A stretch of 64,000 nucleotides of DNA from Labilithrix luteola (GTDB lineage: Bacteria; Myxococcota_A; Polyangia; Polyangiales; Polyangiaceae). The notes beneath the pieces are model-generated. The model was not told where the DNA came from, searched no databases, and saw only the letters and a list, made by a program, of their open reading frames with translations. Shown here one piece after another: positions 60,801 through 64,000 of this stretch; within the stretch, counting starts at the first letter, position 1, and every line of letters starts with the position of its first letter. The stretch is taken from contig NZ_CP012333.1 in the NCBI RefSeq assembly GCF_001263205.1, positions 6,872,501 to 6,936,500 on the forward strand, given 5' to 3'. A program made the translations under genes and the position numbers.

Positions 60801-61629
60801 CGCACCGTCGGCCTCTTCGATGAGCCGTCCGCGAGGCGTCTGGAGCGATGCCTCGCACCTCGTCGTGGCCGACACCGACAACCATCGCGTGTTGATCTTC
60901 GACCGGTCTGCGCCGGATTCGGCGGCGCGCGTCGTGCTCGGACAGAGCTCGTTCACCTCCGTGACGCCCAATGCAGGTGGAGCGAACGCGTCCAGCATGA
61001 ATCTGCCGAGCGGCGTCTGCTCGGACGGCATCAAGCTTGCCGTCGTCGACACGGGCAATCATCGCGTGCTCGTCTGGAATGCACTTCCGACCGCGGCAGG
61101 TGCAACAGCCGACGTCGTTCTCGGTCAGTCGAGCGCGAGCGATGTGGCTCCGAATCATGGGTCGAGCGTCGCGTCGGGCTCCAGCATGGCGTATCCGTCG
61201 GCGTGTGTCGTACGCGGAAACGACCTCTTCGTCGCGGATACGGGCAACAACCGTGTGCTGCGCTTTGCGCTGGCCGGGCTTACGAGCGGCGTGGCGGCGT
61301 CGGGCGTCCTCGGCCAGCCGGATGACGTCTCGCGTGCTCCGGCGGCTACCGTGCTCGATACGGATCACCTGGCTGGACCGGCGGGCCTCTCGTTCGATGC
61401 GAGCAACCTCTACGTCGCCGAACGCGACCTCGGCCGCGTGGTCGTGTTCGGACCCCAAGGCAAGGTCAAGGAGTTCCTCGGAGGGCTCGGCTCGTCGTCG
61501 CTTCTTCGCGCGGGGGACGGGGTCGCGGCCGTAGCGACCGGCCTCTTCACGACTCGGCTCTACGTCAGCGAAACCGGCTCGGACCGCGTGAGCATCCTCG
61601 GCTCGGTGAGCCGTCTGCAGTCACGCTGA
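57823..61629 (+). CDS. Very large NHL-repeat lipoprotein
   Basis: 1268 residues from ATG 57823 (GGGGAGA upstream). SPII signal LVAGASCGG (Cys about 19). After about 200 residues of another beta domain, at least 13 copies of an NHL-type blade are seen, each with an HRVLVW/NRVLLW-type strand and a GQPD or GQSS turn (for example NHRVLVWNG, DNRVLLWKA, NHRVLVWDS). Enough for two or more beta-propellers. No catalytic motif is visible; such proteins usually act as binding scaffolds on the cell surface. End of the receptor/lipoprotein region. Confidence 0.8.
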   Translation: MRHATKIGLSWLLVAGASCGGQADVGETPVQGAPATSLAVCDNDALGNGGCYAGACRLYSSSRPLPPGSVVGLTESPVTAELAPDAVGNTLCTVQWPTADRPKDLNLSIKLADAGPDTMLFEHRATGDDALLDVSGPGDGAVVGLLRGSGTFGIAKKPGAWTIERSVGMEALLSSDGPSWLRNVAHEWTYGAFFDGTHLFVANGARIFVYSGIPTNPLAKPDLVLGQPDLDSLVGVTSGALFGSAAVISLWSDGTRLVAATGHRVLVWQKLPTQSMTPADLVLGQPDLSSNRVNAGGVAGPGTLASPVAVTSDGTRLYVADSLNDRVLGWSTFPTAPSTPADIVLGQPDFVSTAAFSGNLPMYIPEGVSATPNGVYVSGIGGPGLSFVSNPTINAPASYDVYKWQFSLHPGGGVARPAGIAHLAGGGIAIRDFGLMRIACTRNPTTGPSTADFLLGQPDTERVVPMRFADGAYINPARVDASNISLNIGLASTPSGSLLVPDARRLLVFDSPPSYNYEPASRVIGQAGFTVNERADYRAVSGATLADPAGVSVKNGMVAVADKSNNRVLLWKAADLGSTVQSASIVVGQPDASSFIANGDIVSASSSTLSGPEGVVLDGTHLVVADTQNHRVLVWNGVPQASGRPADVVLGQADFGGRRPNHGRLDVSPVDGFSDAAADGFFYPTDVASDGTHLFVADRLNHRVLVWDSFPTKNGQPADRVIGQPSMSSVRANYGGGAFAVDPAGLNLPSGLSLDGTTLWVADTENSRVVRWENATSAGTTPTAWIGQPDGSTISTSPYERDGYWAGSDVQTPVATTASTVLRPRKVVAAGGKLFVSELDSNRVHIFDGASLASIGALGQPNLTSANPNATGIGASSLAEPMGVASDGTDLWVADARNHRVLGYSLATVATGIAASKVLGQANVLGVGFNRSSVAAAGATSQPRAIAVSGDQAFVADTGNSRILQQRIAGDTWTVERVFGQPNDSLALANAGGAPSASSMSRPRGVWSDASHLVVADTDNHRVLIFDRSAPDSAARVVLGQSSFTSVTPNAGGANASSMNLPSGVCSDGIKLAVVDTGNHRVLVWNALPTAAGATADVVLGQSSASDVAPNHGSSVASGSSMAYPSACVVRGNDLFVADTGNNRVLRFALAGLTSGVAASGVLGQPDDVSRAPAATVLDTDHLAGPAGLSFDASNLYVAERDLGRVVVFGPQGKVKEFLGGLGSSSLLRAGDGVAAVATGLFTTRLYVSETGSDRVSILGSVSRLQSR

Positions 61630-61728
61630 CACGTCGAGCTCACCCAATCCTAAGGCGCCGCTCTGCGCCGGTGCGCCGCATGCATCCTTGTACTGTGCAA
61701 TCAAGCACGGGTGTTCAAGGAGTCCAGC

Positions 61729-62124
61729 ATGGCAAGCAGCGCCGTCGCCGAAACCAGCGCCTTCGTCGGAACGGAGGTCGAGGATCGTCGCCGCCACGAA
61801 CACGAGGCCGAAGGGGGCATTGCCGGAGCTCTCGTCGGTGTGGCGGCGGGGGCGATCGCAGGGCCGCCTGGGATGATCGCCGGCGCGATCATCGGCGCGA
61901 TCGTCGGTGCGCTCGCAGCGATGGCCCTCGAGACCGAGACCGTGCTCCGCGCGGAGCGGGAGCGGGAGCTCGATGACACCATCGGTGTCACCGAAGGGGA
62001 CATCGGCGCTCCGAACCTCGAGCATCCGCCGCCGACCTCAGGCATGTATTCCCCCTCGTCGTGCGGAGTCGATACGTGGGTCGGCGGCGTCGTCGCGGAA
62101 GGCCCGTTCCAGCCGCCGCCCTAG
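61729..62124 (+). CDS. Glycine-zipper small membrane protein
   Basis: 131 residues from ATG 61729, with AAGGAG six bases upstream. Central glycine-zipper pattern GGIAGALVGVAAGAIAGPPG, AGAIIGAIVGALAAM (about 30-66) as in lipoprotein SlyB/PGPGW-like or osmotically inducible proteins. No signal peptide or lipobox, so it likely inserts in the inner membrane. Convergent with the QEGLA gene at 62150. Confidence 0.65.
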   Translation: MASSAVAETSAFVGTEVEDRRRHEHEAEGGIAGALVGVAAGAIAGPPGMIAGAIIGAIVGALAAMALETETVLRAERERELDDTIGVTEGDIGAPNLEHPPPTSGMYSPSSCGVDTWVGGVVAEGPFQPPP

Positions 62125-62149
62125 CGCTGAGCGTTGTGCGCTGAGAACG

Positions 62150-63322
62150 TCAGGCCATGGGTGGAGGCGGCGGCTCGGTTCGCCTGCGCACGAACGGCGC
62201 GAGCACAGGAACCGCGTCGAGGCCGACCTGGCCGCTCGTGAGGATGCCTTCGTCGGTGGGCTTCTTCGCGAGGTGATCGCCGATGCGCACGTACGATTCG
62301 ATGTACACGCGCTCGCGGCCGAGCCCGGCGCTCGTGCCGTCGCCACCTCGGTAGGCGCGCTCAGCCACGACGATGGCCTCGCGTGGTGCGAGCCCATGCT
62401 CTTTGACCAACGCGGTGACGGCGTCGTGGAAGCGCGCCCCACCGTCCATCGCTTCCACGGCGAGGTGGCGCGCGGCGAGCTCGCGTTTGCGACGCGGCGT
62501 GAGAAATCCGTGTCGATCCTCGAGGACCAACGCGAGGCCTTCTTGATCGTCGATGCCGCGCGCTGTGCCGATTTGGAAGATGGCGAGGCGCGCTTGCATC
62601 GATCGCGTACGAGGAATCGCGTGCGCTTCCACCTCGTGCATCACGGTTCGCTCGACGTCTTCCTTCGTGACGCGACGCCCCGAGGCGATCAGAATGTGTC
62701 GTTCGCCCGTGGCCGCGAGCGCCGTGAGGGAAGGTTGCACGACGACGGAGAAGGGAAGGCCGAGACGGCTTACTTCTTCGCGCATCCGTGTCAGGAGCGA
62801 GCCTTGGACGGGTGCGTCACACTCGATTTCCTCTTCGGGCGCCTTGGCCTTCGCGAGTGCCTCGCGTCCTTCTTCAATCCATTTGCGGGCGAGAATGGTC
62901 GCCTGACCGGCGGCTTCCTGGTTCGTCGTCCGGAAACGAGCGCGGGCGAGCGCGCCGAGGACCGCCGTTCCCGCCTCGCTGGCGAGCGCCGCTTCGAGCT
63001 CGAGCTCGCGGGCGCGTGCGGCGTAGAGCTGGGCGATCGGATGGGGTTCGGCGCCAAGCCGGTACGCGGCCCGCTCGAGGGCCTTCCGAAGCATCGCGTG
63101 GTCCGTCCGAGCGTAGGACCAGCGGGGCATGACCGTTCCGCCGTTTCCCAGCGCTTCGAGCAGTCTTACGCGCTCTTGGGCTGCATTTCGCGGCACGACC
63201 GAGCCGAGCAGGCGTATCGACCGGGCCGCCTCGACGAGGAGCCGTTCGGCTCGAACGAGCCACGTCGGTAGGTCGGCCTCCCCCGTCTTTCGAATCGCCG
63301 GCCGGTGGATGCGGTCGATCAT
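62150..63322 (-). CDS. QEGLA-motif (DUF1704) metallopeptidase-like protein
   Basis: 390 residues from ATG 63322. Motif order of the TIGR02421/DUF1704 family: MHEVEAHAI (HExxxH-type metal-binding His pair), then DDQEGLALVLED (the QEGLA motif) and a C-terminal YRGGDGTSAG. In the eukaryotic relative MATCAP the same motifs form an active metalloprotease; bacterial members were first annotated as modulators of flavohemoglobin expression. Function here is unknown. Divergent from the PIN-PhoH gene. Confidence 0.75.
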   Translation of the reverse strand: MIDRIHRPAIRKTGEADLPTWLVRAERLLVEAARSIRLLGSVVPRNAAQERVRLLEALGNGGTVMPRWSYARTDHAMLRKALERAAYRLGAEPHPIAQLYAARARELELEAALASEAGTAVLGALARARFRTTNQEAAGQATILARKWIEEGREALAKAKAPEEEIECDAPVQGSLLTRMREEVSRLGLPFSVVVQPSLTALAATGERHILIASGRRVTKEDVERTVMHEVEAHAIPRTRSMQARLAIFQIGTARGIDDQEGLALVLEDRHGFLTPRRKRELAARHLAVEAMDGGARFHDAVTALVKEHGLAPREAIVVAERAYRGGDGTSAGLGRERVYIESYVRIGDHLAKKPTDEGILTSGQVGLDAVPVLAPFVRRRTEPPPPPMA

Positions 63323-63362
63323 AGGCTGGTGGAGGATAGACGACCTCCCCGGCAGACGCCTC

Positions 63363-63380
63363 TTTTCCTTGCAAGGGAAA
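63363..63380. promoter_or_regulatory. Near-perfect 18-base palindrome TTTTCCTT-GCAAGGGAAA
   Basis: One T-G pair breaks an otherwise perfect palindrome. It lies between the divergent QEGLA and PhoH-type genes, 39 bases from the ATG of the latter, so it may be an operator for either. Confidence 0.45.
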
Positions 63381-63418
63381 GCCCGTGAGGGTACGCCGAA
63401 ACCCTGGAAACCGAGCGT

Positions 63419-64000
63419 ATGAAGAAGAACTACGTCCTCGACACGAACATCCTTCTCCACGACCCGTACGCGATCTTCCGGTTCGACGACAACAACGTCA
63501 TCATCCCGATCTACGTCATCGAGGAAGTCGACCAGTTCAAGCGCGAAGGCTCGGAGCGGGGCCGTAACGCGCGACAGGTCGTTCGCTTGCTCGACGAGCT
63601 CCGCGAGAAGGGCGGATCGCTCTCCAAGGGCGTGACGCTCGAGTCAGGCGGTTTCCTCAAGGTCGCCGTCCCGGCGAGCCGACCGGAGCTGCCGAGCGCC
63701 ATCGACAAGACGGCGATGGACGCGGCGATCCTCCAGACGGCGTTCGAGGTCCGCGAGGCCGACGGCGGGCGACCCACCGTGTTCGTCACGATGGACACGA
63801 ACCTCCGGATCCGCGCCGATGCGCTCGGGATGGTCGCGGAGACCTACGAGAACCAGCGCGTCGAACCGCAGCGTCTCGACTCGGGCGTCACCGAGCTCGA
63901 AGTCTCGGCCGACGACATCGACACGTTCTTCCAGGAAGGCCGCTTCGCGCCTCTCGCGCAGTTCATCGCGCCCGAGAAGGGCGAGAAGATCGAGCGTCCG
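63419..64000 (+). CDS. PIN-PhoH family protein, 3'-truncated by window edge
   Basis: 194 codons seen. N-terminal PIN domain of the YlaK/PhoH2 type: YVLDTNILLHDPYAIFRFDD with the acidic residue of the nuclease centre, IPIYVIEEVDQFKRE, and VFVTMDTNLRIRADALG (second acidic site). In this family a C-terminal PhoH ATPase/helicase follows, which would lie beyond 64000. Likely an RNA-binding nuclease-helicase. ATG at 63419 chosen as the first Met of the conserved start; a palindrome lies upstream. Confidence 0.85.
   Translation, partial: MKKNYVLDTNILLHDPYAIFRFDDNNVIIPIYVIEEVDQFKREGSERGRNARQVVRLLDELREKGGSLSKGVTLESGGFLKVAVPASRPELPSAIDKTAMDAAILQTAFEVREADGGRPTVFVTMDTNLRIRADALGMVAETYENQRVEPQRLDSGVTELEVSADDIDTFFQEGRFAPLAQFIAPEKGEKIERP

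Noticed and set aside
1..64000. CRISPR arrays, tRNA, rRNA, insertion sequences, attachment sites
   Set aside because: Looked for repeat-spacer periodicity, cloverleaf-like segments, transposase motifs and terminal inverted repeats; none convincing.

Overview
The window reads as a piece of chromosome from a high-GC, predatory-type deltaproteobacterium, most likely a myxobacterium of the Polyangiales/Sorangiineae side. This is inference from gene content: serine/threonine kinases (one with a C-terminal receiver), CarD-type regulator, many short-linker SPII lipoproteins with Cys-rich tails, an NtrC/ZraSR-like sigma-54 system, the futalosine menaquinone route, a TonB-dependent receptor with N-terminal TonB-like domain, and dense 4-base (ATGA/GTGA) start/stop overlaps. 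No rRNA, tRNA, CRISPR array or insertion sequence was seen.

Layout. 1-7.5 kb: chemosensory and partner-switching block (3'-end of a CheA-like kinase, PP2C phosphatase plus RsbT-like kinase, lone receiver, then a minus-strand run PilZ-receiver / receiver / double Hpt / CheB). The CheB lacks its catalytic serine. 7.6-16.4 kb: one tightly coupled menaquinone (futalosine) operon behind a sigma-70-like promoter with an overlapping palindrome: UbiD-UbiE fusion, UbiX, a core-less MqnE/MqnC-like protein, MqnE, an MqnA-MqnC fusion, aminofutalosine deaminase and a UbiA-type prenyltransferase. mqnD and the nucleosidase are not in the window. 16.4-25.6 kb: a frameshifted phytoene-desaturase-type oxidoreductase, two lipoproteins, a kinase-receiver hybrid, a predicted pseudokinase with a transmembrane segment, and a LURP-one-like protein.

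25.6-29.6 kb: a ZraR/ZraS-like pair divergent from a ZraP/Spy-like lipoprotein that has a near-consensus sigma-54 promoter and upstream palindromes. 29.8-38.5 kb: methyltransferase, a very long S41 protease, a lipoprotein, the pdxJ-acpS-nnr operon, and an ECF sigma factor that itself sits behind a near-perfect sigma-54 promoter. 38.5-39.1 kb: cobalamin adenosyltransferase.

39.2-42.3 kb is the most unusual part: five translationally coupled genes that look like a type III secretion translocon/tip cassette (small acidic protein, EspA/tip-like coiled-coil protein, SycD/LcrH-like TPR chaperone, two-hydrophobic-region SctE-like and coiled-coil SctB-like proteins) with no secretion apparatus beside it. 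The three putative secreted proteins share a C-terminal signature. 42.3-52.5 kb: FGGY kinase, CarD-family regulator with a long basic N-terminal tail, lipoprotein, tyrS, HU/IHF, two large membrane glycosyltransferase-like proteins. 52.6-61.6 kb: an envelope module (TonB/CarboxypepD-reg/plug/barrel receptor broken by a one-base frameshift, two lipoproteins, a 13-blade NHL-repeat lipoprotein). The window ends with a glycine-zipper protein, a QEGLA-motif metallopeptidase-like protein and the 5' part of a PIN-PhoH gene.
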